From positions 229,978,803 through 230,042,802 of the forward strand of contig NC_081415.1 in NCBI RefSeq assembly GCF_030272615.1: DNA of 64,000 nucleotides. Direction: 5' to 3'. This document shows, one piece after another, positions 12,891 through 23,335 of this stretch; position 1 is the stretch's first letter, and every line of letters begins with the position of its first letter. Source of the DNA: Cryptomeria japonica. Its lineage: Eukaryota; Streptophyta; Pinopsida; Cupressales; Cupressaceae. The notes under the pieces were generated by a model. That model saw only the letters and a program-made list of their open reading frames with translations, made no database searches and was not told where the DNA came from. The translations under genes were made by a program, and so were the position numbers.

Positions 12891-13420
12891 AGTGTGCAAA
12901 GTGATCATTGATTCAGGGTCTACAGACAACATTGTGTCAGAAGAGGCAGTGAGCAAACTCAAATTGCAAAGGATACCTCACAACAATTCTTATAGAGTCA
13001 CTTGGTTGAACAAAGGTCAACATGTTCTTGTTAATGAGCAAGCATGGGTGGATTTTACCATTGGAAGGTATAAGGACAAGGTGTTATGTGATGTCTTACC
13101 CATGGATGCATGCCATCTTCTTTTAGGAAGACCATGGAAATTTGATAGACAATCTATCCATGATGGAGCCAATAATGAATACTCATTCAAGAAAGATGGA
13201 GTCACATTCAAGATTCAGTCTATCCTTGAGGAAGCTGAAAAAAGGGCAGCAAGTCCTAATGTTCTTTTGGTGAGTAAAAAATAGTTCTTAAAGACACTAG
13301 AGGAAGGTGAAGGTATAGGGTTTGCACTTGTGATGAAGCCCAAAGAAGAAGACAAGAAAGAGTAGCAAGATTTGCCATTAGAGGTGCAAGATTTGTTGAA
13401 GAAATTCAAAGGCATAGTAA
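12891..13420 (+). pseudogene. Chromovirus aspartic protease region (broken)
   Basis: The active-site motif VIIDSGSTDN is at 12901-12930 (DSG in place of the commoner DTG), followed by the LLGRPW motif near 13126 typical of retrotransposon proteases. In-frame TAG stops at 13282-13284 and 13363-13365 end the frame before reverse transcriptase. The protein would mature Gag-Pol inside virus-like particles. Confidence 0.85.
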
Positions 13421-14220
13421 GTGAAGGATAGCCAGCCACCTTACCTCCTAAAAGAACCATAAGACATCAAATAGACTTTATTCCCAGAGCATCCTTGCCT
13501 AATAAGGCAGCCTACAAAATGATTCCTCAATAAAACATTGAAATTTCCAAGCAAATCCAAGAGCTCTTAGACCAAGGCCTAATTAGGAAAAGTATTAGCC
13601 CTTGTGATGTCCCTACCGTGTTGGCACCAAAAAAGGGTGGTACTTGGAGATTGTGTACTGATTCTAGAGCCATAAATAGGATCACCATCAGATATAGGTT
13701 CCCTATTCCTAGAATAGAAGACCTAATGGATTGTTTAGGGGAAGCCAAGTAATTTACCAAGATTGAACTTAGGAGTGGCTATCATCAAATTAGGATTAAG
13801 GAGGGCGATGAATGGAAAACTGTATTCAAGACTACTGAGGGTCTTTATGAGTGGCTTGTAATGCCATTTGGCTTATCCAATGCTCCAAGTACCATCATGA
13901 GACTCATGAATGAGGTGATGAAGGACTTCATAAGTAAATTTGTGGTAGTGTATCTTGATGATATTCTCATTTTTAGTAAAGATAGGGCAGATCACATTAA
14001 TCATTTGCAAGATGTACTACAAAGATTGTATGATGAAAAGCTAACCATGAATTTGGATAAGTGTGAGTTTGTCAAGAAGGAGTTGGTTTACCTTGGGTTT
14101 GTGTTGTCTCAAGGAAACCTCAAGATGGATCCAAGCAAGGTTGAAGCCATTGTAAATTAGCCTACTCCTAAGACAGCAACAAAGGTGAGAAGCTTCCATG
14201 GACTAGCTCAGTACTACAGG
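13421..14220 (+). pseudogene. Chromovirus reverse transcriptase (broken)
   Basis: Recognisable blocks in order are the RT N-terminal RLCTDSRAIN (about 13651), [18 protein letters not shown] (about 13770), the [10 protein letters not shown] block at 13861 and the catalytic YLDD at 13951-13962. The frame is interrupted at 13429 (TAG), 13531 (TAA), 13750 (TAA) and 14158 (TAG). All breaks are point stops with the reading frame kept. Confidence 0.95.
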
Positions 14221-14760
14221 AAGTTCATTAGGTAGTTCAGTGCTATATGTGCACCCATGTTAGACACCATTAGAGGTGGAATAAAGGAAAATTTCCAGTG
14301 GGGTGAAGAAACAAACAAAGGTTTTGAAACCTTAAAGGAGAAGATAGCTACCCAACTAGTACTAGTGTTGCCTAGTTTTGAGAAAATTTTCATTGTAGAA
14401 TGTGATGCAAGCAATGTTGTAGTAGGTGTTGTCATAAGCCAAGAAGAAAGACCAGTAGCTTTCCATAGTGAGAAGATAAGTGATGCCAAGAAGAAATACT
14501 CTTCATATGATCTTGAGTTGTATGCTTTAGTGCAGCCATTGAGCAAGTGGAGACACTATCTCCTTCCTAAGGAATTGGTGGTCTATACGGACAACCAAGC
14601 ATTGAGTTTTCTAAACTCACAAGATAAACTCAGTCATAAACACATGAAATAGGTGGAGTATATGAAGGCCTATACATTCACCATTAAGCACAAGAAAGGG
14701 CAGTTAAACTGGGTAGCTGATGCATTGAGTAGAAGACTTTTGACAGTCCAAGAAATCCAA
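14221..14760 (+). pseudogene. Chromovirus RNase H (broken)
   Basis: This is a Ty3/gypsy RNase H with the VECDASN block (about 14395), the SSYDLELYALV block (about 14506) and YTDNQAL (about 14584), which hold the acidic catalytic residues. The WVADALSRR block (about 14710) ends the domain. Stops occur at 14233 (TAG) and 14650 (TAG). Confidence 0.9.
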
Positions 14761-15957
14761 TTGAGAAGCATAGGTGTGGAGAGTTTTAGAGACTTGTACC
14801 TGGAGGATGAAGACTTCTCAAGTTCCTACAAGGTGTGTAAGGAGTACCAAAATCACTTCCATAGTGAGTATTCTGATTTCACTTTGCAAGATGGACTATT
14901 GTTCAAAGGTGGGCAACTTTGTGTGCCTAGAGGCTCAATGAGAGAAAACCTTATTCAAGAGAAGCATAATGGCAGCCTTAGTGGACATTTTGGAGTCAAT
15001 AAGACTCAAGAGTTGGCTCAAAGATACTATTATTGGCCAAAGATGAATCAAGATGTGAAGAAATATGTGGAGACTTGCATAGTTTGCCAAAAAGCCAAGG
15101 GTACTTCAGCAAATGTAGGTTTATACCAACCTCTTCCCGTACCAAATAGGCCTTGGGAATGCATAAGCATGGAATTTGTAGTAGGCTTGCCAAGGAAAAA
15201 ATAGGGATATGACAACATTTATGTGATTGTGGACATATTTAGCAAAATGGCTCACTTTGTGCCTTGCAAGACTACTCATGATGCATGCCAAATTGCTCAA
15301 TTATTCTTCAAAGAGGTAGTGAGGATACATGGTTTACCCATGAGTATTGTTTCAGATAGGGACTCAAATTCTAGGAGTCATTTTTTGAAGACACTATGGC
15401 AGAAGCTTGGCACCAACCTCTCTTTTGGGTCAACCTACCAGCCTCAAACAAATGGGTAGACCAAAGTGGTGAATAGGAGCTTGGGAAACTTGTTAAGGTG
15501 CCTTAATAAGGAATATGGACAAACATGGGATCAAGTACTCTCACAAGATGAATATGCATACAATGACACCATAAATAGGACTACCGACAAGAGCCATTTT
15601 AAAGTGGTCTATGGGGTGCATCCAAGAGGAATTTTGGAGTTGAGAGACTTAGGAAGTGCAATAGCAAGAAGTGGATATGCAGAGGACTTTTCTCAATCAA
15701 TCAAGGAAGTCCATGATTTAGTTAGACAAGCATTGATGGAGAACACAAACAAGCTCAAGCAAAAAGTTGATGAAAAGAGGAAGAACCTCCAATTTCAAGT
15801 AAGAGATCTTGACATGGTACACTTGAATAAAGCAAGGCTACAACAAGGAGTGTCAAACAAGTTACAAATAAGGAGGATAGGTCCATGTGCCATTCTAGCC
15901 AAGTATGGAGAAAATGCCTACAAGGTGGATCTACCTAGTGACATAGGCTTGTCATAA
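14761..15957 (+). pseudogene. Chromovirus integrase (broken, catalytic Glu changed)
   Basis: The zinc-binding HHCC domain is visible: HNGSLSGHFG at about 14965, then ETCIVCQKAKG at about 15070. The catalytic core has the first Asp in VDIFSKMAHF (about 15227) and the second in VSDRD (about 15349). The usual GQTE block reads stop-T-K at 15457-15465, so the third acidic residue appears to be Lys. Stops are at 15202 (TAG) and 15457 (TAG). The frame is lost near 15950, where a small indel shifts it before the conserved ADLVAYKGP-type stretch. Confidence 0.9.
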
Positions 15958-16240
15958 TATAGCAGACTTAGTTGCATACAAGGGACCAGTTCAAGGTTCA
16001 GATTGTAGTCACTCAGAGGTTTCAGTTGATGTGAACAACCTTCAGTTACCATCCAAACCAAATCCAAAGGCCGAGAAGGTGTTGAGTTCAAGGATCACCA
16101 AGAAGACAAGACATCAAGTCTATCGGGAGCACCTCATCAAATGGCAGGGTATGGATGATACTAAAGCTACATGGGTGATGGAGATAGAGTTTCAGAAGCT
16201 TGGAATTGATCAGAATCTGATTCCCAAAGAGGTGACATAA
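15958..16240 (+). pseudogene. Integrase C-terminus with chromodomain
   Basis: This is in the next frame relative to gag-pol. The end at about 16100-16240 contains VYREHLIKWQGMDDTKATW, which fits the chromodomain pattern Y-x-V/I-K-W-x-G...A-T-W. In chromoviruses this domain directs integration to marked chromatin. The stop TAA is at 16238-16240, 20 bases before the 3' LTR. Confidence 0.9.
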
Positions 16241-16260
16241 TCTTCTTTTGTTTGGGAGAA

Positions 16261-17873
16261 TGCTGCAGGAGCACCTAGGACTTAGGCAATTTAACTTTCA
16301 CAATTTTGGCTTGTACTGATCCTAGCAAAGTCAGTGGTGAATAAGGACTCTAGGAGGATCCAAGAGTGAGTATGTTGTGTCAATGTAGGCCTAGGTTGAG
16401 TTCATTTTACTTAGGTTTGTATTTTTGTGTAAATAGTGAGTTTGAGTAGGTATTTGGCCTTTTGTTGGTCAAAAGTGTCAAAAGTTGGTAAAAGAATTAG
16501 AAAGGGTTAAATAGGTCTAAGAAATGTTATAAAAGTCATTTATGATGATTTGGAATAGGTCTTATAAGTTGGAGAGACCAAAAAGTGCAAAAGTGCAAAG
16601 TTGTAAAAAGTTGTCATGACAACTTTTGTCCTGAAATTGGTTAGCGGTGGAGTTAGGGATTTACCAATGCCATGGAAGGTCTCCACATGTGGTAAATCTA
16701 TATAAACCCTCTCTTTCATGTTTACCAAGGTTGGTGAAGTGTGTTTTGTAAGTCTAACAACTGAAACTACTCATTTTCAGTCTTGTGGACAACATTTTGG
16801 CTTGTTTTACTAAATTTTGCAATAGAATATTGATTGAATCCATTGATCTAGCAATGGATTGAGTTACTATTGTGTGTTTTTTTTACTGTTGGCTCATTTT
16901 AGAGCTTTTTAGATATTGTACCTAGGTGTTTTCTTGTTCAAGTTTGTAAACAACCAGTTTTAGCTTGTAATTGGCAATTTTCTTGTAAATATGGTTGCCC
17001 CATGAGCTCCACACGTGCTGCCATCATGGCTTGTTGGAAAATGATGGGAAACACTCTGTATAGTTTACATATGTAGGTTAAAGTTCTAGAGAAGAGCTTT
17101 TATGTGACTATCACCTTATTCTAGGCGAGTCCAGGAGCAACCCAATTAGAGGAAATAAGGTGAAAATGGAGTGTTAAGTGTAGGGGTGTGTGCCAAATCA
17201 CCATTTCAGAGTTTGGAGGGGTTCATGGAGTTGGGGAAGACTTTTCCATGTAGGGAGAAGCTTTGAAAAATCCTTTTGATAGTAAAACCCCAATTTGTTC
17301 ATTCACTGTCGGTTAAAGGCCTTGACAACCCTTCAAAACCCTCATTTTGGGGTTCATACATTGTATGGTGAAACTAGGGGCCAAAACCAAAACAATCCTT
17401 GAGAGATAGATGTATCTTTGAATAAAATTAAAACTTATTTGGGGGTCCTTTGAATCTTTTTCACCCAAGCCCTAGAAAATCGGATTTGGAGGCCTAATTC
17501 CTTGTAGCCCTTTTCTAGGCAAGAATTTGAGATCGGTAAGAAACCTATTGATTGCAAGACTCTAATGGACTTCAAATGCATATAAAACATGTTAGTAGAC
17601 ACCTCCTCACCTCTGCAACATCTCACAATGATAGGAGGTCATTTTGACAACTTGAAGCCAAGAAGCCATAATTGATTACTTGAGAAGCATAGTGAATTGG
17701 TAGGGTTCCTAGTCAACAAACTTGAAGCAAACACCTTAGAAAGAACAAGAATCAATCCCTAGAAGAGATTGAGAAGGACTTGAAGGTCTAGAGAGCAACT
17801 AGGCCTAGTGAGTTGGTGCAATTGAGCAACACCAGCTAGGTGAAGTGTTGAGCAAACTAGATAAACCCCATCA
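16261..17873 (+). repeat. 3' LTR of the chromovirus
   Basis: It starts TGCTGCAGGAGCACC, directly after a purine-rich tract (tttgtttgggagaa, about 16247-16260) that serves as polypurine tract. It ends CCCCATCA at 17873, followed by target duplication ATATG. Confidence 0.95.
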
Positions 17874-18901
17874 ATATGCTACTTGGGAATATAAGTAGAC
17901 TAGTATATGTAATGAGAAATGTTTGATTAGAATGAATCTTGTGTTTGGAAAAAAAGTTCTTGTATTGTATTCATGATCCTTTTAATATAAATTATTGGAT
18001 GGAATGTTATTTTTTGGATGATATTTTAAAAGTGTGCATGCGAAACTTGAATCATTCTTCCATGTTCTTATTGACTTGGGTAATGGTTGGCTTAAAATTT
18101 GAAAGGATCTATATGCTTTTGATGAAATATGAAAGGCAACGGTGTTACCATTTCCTCGTGAATGGAATTTGGAAAGAATGTGCTCATCTGAGAGATCTAG
18201 TACAATGAATAAATGTATGACATGTTATTATTTGATGGAAATTCCTTGGATGTTGCTGAAATCTTTTTGAAGATGCTTGATTAGCATTATGTACTTTAAA
18301 GGGAATTTTAATGAAATTGGGGTGCATGTATCTAGGAATAATTTCTATATAGTTTATTCATGTGGGAAAAATAATGAAGTTCTTTCTTTGAGAAGAATAT
18401 AGTGTTATTGAAAAGTACTCCCCGTAAATGTGAATAAACCAGTACTAGTGCTTTCTTTGTGTGCCCATGGGATGGTGAAGTAATCAACCATGGAGGATAT
18501 GTTTTCTTGTGGGTATGGGAATCCCGTACTATCTATGTGTTGTTTGCATTTTTGTTACCCTATTGAGTGTCGACCCACGGGTTGTTGATAAGTCAATATG
18601 TGAAGGGGTAGTATCAGAAGTCATTGTTCCTCTAATAGTATGGATCGGCGTATGAATAATGGTGGCGCAAAGTGACCTTAGCTTCTCTAATTCAAGGAAT
18701 ATATATATATATATATATATAAGGTGTACTCAATGCTTTCCCTTATGATGAACCAACTTGTATGTTTCATTTGTGTCAGCCTAATCCCCACAGTTCTTGA
18801 GCATATTGATGGAAATTATTGAGCATAGTGATGGTATGTATTGGAGGATTATTTACCTTTCCTTCATGAAAGGTATGCTTTTTCCACATGATTTTCCAAT
18901 T

Positions 18902-19028
18902 GGGGGCTATGGTCGAGGGTGAGAAGGACCGCCAGGATAACCCACTAGGACTATGTGATGACATGTGTTGCCACTTGGGGGTTGGGGTCCAGAATGAGAG
19001 GGACTGCCAGGATAACCCAAGTGGGAAC
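18902..19028 (+). repeat. Tandem pair, 75-bp spacing
   Basis: Copies begin at 18902 and 18977 and share ...gaaggac(c/t)gccaggataaccca-type sequence (with gagggact in the second). Confidence 0.75.
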
Positions 19029-19384
19029 ATGTGCTCCATGTATATGTATAGTTTGAGGTCCACCATGTGGAGGGAGATTTATTACCCATGCTGAGACAAT
19101 TTTTGTATCTACACATGTTCCAACATGATGCAATAGGTATGATGCCACACCCCATTGATGTTCCAACACAGTGGTAGGTGATGATGACGTGCTGTTGATG
19201 GTAGTAAGCCGATCTCGAGAGCACGATGCCACATATATGGATATGTGAAGGCGCATGTGTATGTTGTTTATTCCTACATGATGCAAAACGATAGGGAGAC
19301 ACTTGCACTTGTAGAGGGGCGCCCATGGTTTCTTGACTATTATTGCATCGGTAGGCATATGGGTGGGCCCTAGCCATATATACC

Positions 19385-19680
19385 TTTGGCTTACGATGAG
19401 TATCCTAAGCGGTTGTCACTATGTAGGGTAAGACCCGTGCGTTCCTTTTCCATGGGGTACACTGCCATGCGGGATACGTCCATTGCGTACCTTCTCCGCT
19501 TGGAGTATCGCTATGTCGTTTCGAGACACGATGTGGGATGTAGATGACATCACCATGCGGCCTACCGGTTTTGTTTGGGGTAGGCCCATTCCACGTGGTG
19601 ACGCGATGCAGGGTGATGCCAAGGTGCACATCACCATGCCATGTGGGTAGTGTGACTATGTTGTACCACATGATGAGCTA
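19385..19680 (+). repeat. GC-richer imperfect repeats (catgcgg / gggta family)
   Basis: Short motifs such as catg(c/t)ggg, gggtaa/gggtac and tatgt recur irregularly, for example near 19451, 19465, 19553 and 19637. This stretch has clearly more CpG than its surroundings. No open frame here looks like a protein. Confidence 0.5.
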
Positions 19681-20232
19681 TTGAGATAGCTGGACGATTG
19701 TTCCCTCCTTCCTCGTTTGGTGGCTAGATTCTAGTCACATAGTGATGTTATGTGTAATTTATGATATTTCTATTTATTCACTTGTGTGGACCAACAATTT
19801 ATTTTACTTTTTTCTATGGAGATTTAACCACGATATGTAAATCCTATGCTTATATCTTTCATGCTTACTTTTGATTACTGTTGCAAATTTTCTTGGATTT
19901 TATTTACTTTACTATCAAGATCGATAACTTATTTTCTTTTCTCTTCTATTATTTTACCTTAGTGGCTAAACTAGTTTATCATTATTGTTTTTTAATGCTG
20001 GTCTAGTGTTGTAATGTGTTTCCTCTCCAAGGACGTATGCGGCGAATTTGGTTGAGTGTATGTGAGGAAGTAGGCACAGGGAACCATGAGGATGGGGGTA
20101 TGTGAGGCTGTTATGCAGCTGGGATCCACTACCTACCTATGTGTGGTGACTATCTCTTAGAAGATAACCATCTTACACAAACAAGGGATGGTCACAAGGA
20201 TCTTGTATGGAAGGTCTCACCAATATATATAA

Positions 20233-21997
20233 AGAAGTTCAATTTCATTTTGGTTAATGTGGTATATTTGACTCATGAAAATTTTATTTTAGAAATTGTG
20301 ATAATTAGATTAATATATTAGATTTGAATATGGAGTTATAGTTTGAGAAATATATATGTATTTTGATAAATATAGATATATTTGGGAATTAGATATATTT
20401 TTGATAAAATTAAATGTATTTAGATTTCATATAATTAATTAATAATGTGGTTAAGTTCTTTAATTATGAAATATAATTTTATAAATTATAGTTAACTCAA
20501 ATAATTGAATAATAATCACATGTTTTATGAAATTATAATACTAAATGAAATTTAATATAATTTTAGATTAGGGTGATTGGATTAGTATTTAGAGTTTATT
20601 TCTTTCTCCCAATTGAGACCAATATGCAAGTGTGCATGTATTTACTCATAAGGGGATTTTTGTTGTCCTTGTGCATTAAATAGTTGGATTATTATTAAAT
20701 TACAATAATCAAATCATACCTTTACCCAATAGAAATCCTATGTCAATAGATGAGACTTTATTAGTTTCTTTTATACTTGTTTGGTTCTCCTGTTTGTAGA
20801 AGAGAAAAATTATAGTTAAGGACTTTCAATGTTAAGGATAATGTTTAAATCAAGTTATCTCATTAAATAGGTTGCTATTAAATTTAGAAAGTGATCTTGA
20901 AGAGTGTTTGTTGATTTATGGTTCTTTAGTAGCGGGTAAAGTGTGTTTAGTAATTAGGGGAATCTTGTACTTGAATTCCCTTTGGTTTGAGGTAGTTAGT
21001 TGAGTATGTAAACCTTTTAATTCTAGACAAGTTACCTTTAATTTAGCATTAAGTAATTTTTTTCTTAAGAGGCAAAGAGTGGATAGGAACCAAGAGGAAG
21101 AGTGCTAATTTTATATGTTAGAGGCTAACCTTTAAAAGAAATAGCTATCCCAAATATATTCTTATTTAAAGATATTATAATGAAATTAGGATTCATTTAT
21201 GTAAAATTAGGTGTGAGTATCTTAGTGACGTATTTCCTTGGTTTTAATTTGGTTCAAATGTAAGATGTAAGTTATATCTAGCACTTTATATATTCTTAAT
21301 GCTCCAAAGTATCATATTGGTTTATATTAGTGTTAAGAATCGATGTTTTGGCATCCTTGGTGTAGTTTTGTAGGGAAAGTTTTGTACAAGTAATCTTTAT
21401 ATCAATGTTATCTAGGGCTTCGTCTTTGTTTCACCTAAGTAGGTGGCAGTCGATGACAAAACTGTTTGGGGTATGAGGCCCTAGAAAGGGTTGTGTACCT
21501 GCTTTCGTTATAATTTTCAAGTCGAACTACAAAGTCTCTGCGCTTTCACATAGGCAAGGTCATCTACGATGAGCACCTGAGACTGTAGGTCTAGCCCTTA
21601 GGTCTTGTTCTTTTGTAGTGTCTGGTCTTGTCACTCTTCCTATGTTATATGTTTACCCTTGTGAGATCATTGGTGGATGTTTGAACGAGTTAAAGTCATT
21701 GTATTATTTATCATGTTGAACATATATCTAATATTTGATAGATCTAATGTGTGCATCTAACTTGGTGTAGGTTTGTGTGCAGGAACGTGTGGCAGGTCAA
21801 GTCATGTACTATACTGGAAAGAGAAATTTTGGGTATGAGGTGACAATTTTATTAGTCATGTGTTGTTTAAATAATAATTCATTATGTTATAGTGTGTATG
21901 ATCACAATCCTTTTTAGTAATGTTGTAATATGTTGTTTAAAAAAAAAATTGTTGCTACTTTTAGTGGTGTTCACTTGGGTAAGAAGTGGGCATTACA
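20233..21997 (+). repeat. 3' LTR of element C (matched part)
   Basis: It aligns with 7266-9040 of the 5' LTR and ends GGGCATTACA before target duplication TCTAT. The first 1.56 kb of the 5' LTR has no recognisable counterpart upstream of 20233. Confidence 0.85.
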
Positions 21998-22002
21998 TCT
22001 AT

Positions 22003-22867
22003 CTAATGTCAAACCATTCTATGTCTCTTTAGGGAAAAAATAATGGAAGGAAGGAGGTAAAACTCATAAATCTCCCTTATTTGAAATAAAACGTGTTATA
22101 CATTTTTTGAATTAATGCATAATTATGAAATAACTATTAATAAAAATATAATAAAATAAAATACAAGGTAGGGGATTATATGACGTCCTCATAATGCCTT
22201 ATAGGGGTGTCTCATTATAGGGATACATCTTGTAATGGATGCACTCTACAAGAGGTGTAACCTATAGGAACCACAATCTTGTAGCGTCATACCCTAAAGG
22301 GTCTCCAACTCCCAATTTATAATCAAATTTTAAAAATTAATTTTCTTTTCTTTTTTCAATGCATATAGTTTGTCTTATATATCAATTTCATGTTTATATA
22401 AATAAATTTAAACATCATTGAGCATATAAACATTATTATGCAAATTTTATTTCTATATACCTTTTCATATATTTTATTTCAATATAAATATTTTGAAATA
22501 AATACCCATTCATTTCCATGTATATGAGCATGGATAGATCTTTATAAATTAATTATATAAATTTATAATTATAATTTAATTAAACATATAGATATATACA
22601 CTTATAAAGGTAAAATTTGACACCTCTAATTATTTTGAAAGGGTAAAATGCTATTTAAATCCATAGAGCAACATTAAAATCATCCAAGCATAAGATTAAA
22701 TGAAATTTAATTAACATAAAACTCATCTAAGAATAAAAGATAAGGGTGTGCAACTCTAAGATATATGGTTGTGCATACTAATAATAAGTATATTTTAAAT
22801 AAATTTATTTAAAAGATATTGAGAGATATTAATAAAATATAGTTTATATAATATATTTTTTATCAAA
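22003..22867. other. AT-rich DNA without recognisable features
   Basis: I see no gene. A locally GC-richer patch at about 22170-22310 has weak inverted similarity between its ends, but not enough to call an element. Confidence 0.6.
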
Positions 22868-22969
22868 AGAGCAACGTTAACAAGAGCGTTGACCCTTTAC
22901 ATGGCCAAAAGGCTATCAAAAAATTAAACAACGTTAACTAGGGCACTGACCCTTTACAAATCCAAGAGG

Positions 22970-23278
22970 CTATGAGAAAAAATAACAGCACAAAGGTGGC
23001 AAATGGACCAAACAGGGGAACAAACCCCAAACAAATAGATTTAGACAAGCCAAACAACCCAACCCAAACTCAAGAGTGGGGGGAAACACCCAAAAGTTGA
23101 CAAAGGTGGGGGGGGGGGGGGGGGGGGCGAGGTGGGTGGTGGGTTGGGAAAGGGAGGCAGATCTTCCCTTCCGCCTGTGGCAAACAACCATCCATGCAAC
23201 ACTGTCATTAGGAACATTCAAAGAAAAATCAGGCGGGGAGGGCACCACAGAAACACTGCTAGACTGTTGCTGCAACAC
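22970..23278 (-). pseudogene. C-terminal part of the LINE ORF1, shifted frame
   Basis: This continues the ORF1 region in another frame. It includes WMVVCHRRKGRSAS, which resembles the basic stretch near the end of plant LINE ORF1, then a proline run encoded by a 20-base G run on the plus strand (23108-23127). Confidence 0.5.
23108..23127 (+). repeat. Homopolymer of 20 G
   Basis: Uninterrupted G run (C on the coding strand of the LINE). Run length in an assembly may be unreliable. Confidence 0.85.
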
Positions 23279-23335
23279 AACATCAGACTATTACTGAGGA
23301 ACACCAACATGAGAAGAATTGCCAGTAGACTGTTG

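Larger units (their letters stand above)
9952..17873 (+). mobile_element. Ty3/gypsy chromovirus, complete but dead
   Basis: The element is 7,922 bp with LTRs at 9952-11575 and 16261-17873. A 5-bp duplication ATATG flanks it (9947-9951 and 17874-17878). A Met-tRNA-type primer site follows the 5' LTR. One frame encodes gag, protease, reverse transcriptase, RNase H and integrase, and a C-terminal chromodomain follows after a frameshift. The chromodomain defines the chromovirus clade; I cannot assign the lineage (Tekay, CRM, Reina or Galadriel) by eye. It is nested in the internal region of element C, so it is younger than C. Confidence 0.95.
17879..20232 (+). other. Internal and 3' part of element C without genes; GC-richer tandem repeats
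   Basis: No coding region can be supported; open frames at 17939-18208 and 18776-19671 have no recognisable domain and overlap repeats. An (AT)n tract lies at about 18699-18720. A 75-bp tandem pair spans 18902-19028, and imperfect GC-richer repeats span about 19385-19680. The real start of the 3' LTR should lie here; one weak candidate is TGTAATG near 20014. Confidence 0.55.
5702..21997 (+). mobile_element. Element C: large non-coding LTR retrotransposon derivative (LARD-like), split by a chromovirus
   Basis: The element begins TGTAATGCCC at 5702 and ends GGGCATTACA at 21997, perfect inverted termini. It is flanked by the 5-bp duplication TCTAT (5697-5701 and 21998-22002). After the 5' LTR comes a Met-tRNA-type primer site at 9043. 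The remaining internal DNA (9041-9946 and 17879 up to the 3' LTR) has no gag, pol or other recognisable coding sequence. This matches the definition of a large retrotransposon derivative, which depends on another element's proteins. A complete chromovirus (9952-17873) was inserted later. The 3' LTR matches only the last 1.77 kb of the 5' LTR. Confidence 0.85.

Noticed and set aside
18776-19671. Several minus-strand frames up to 156 residues with His/Cys/Trp-rich sequence
   Set aside because: They arise from GC-richer tandem repeats; overlapping frames are open in parallel, which points to composition rather than coding.
20014-20232. TGTAATG at about 20014 as start of the 3' LTR of element C
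   Set aside because: Only the first seven bases match convincingly and no purine tract precedes it.
22170-22320. Possible small inverted-repeat element
   Set aside because: End similarity (gggattatatgacgt versus agggtatgacgc) is short and gapped; no flanking duplication.
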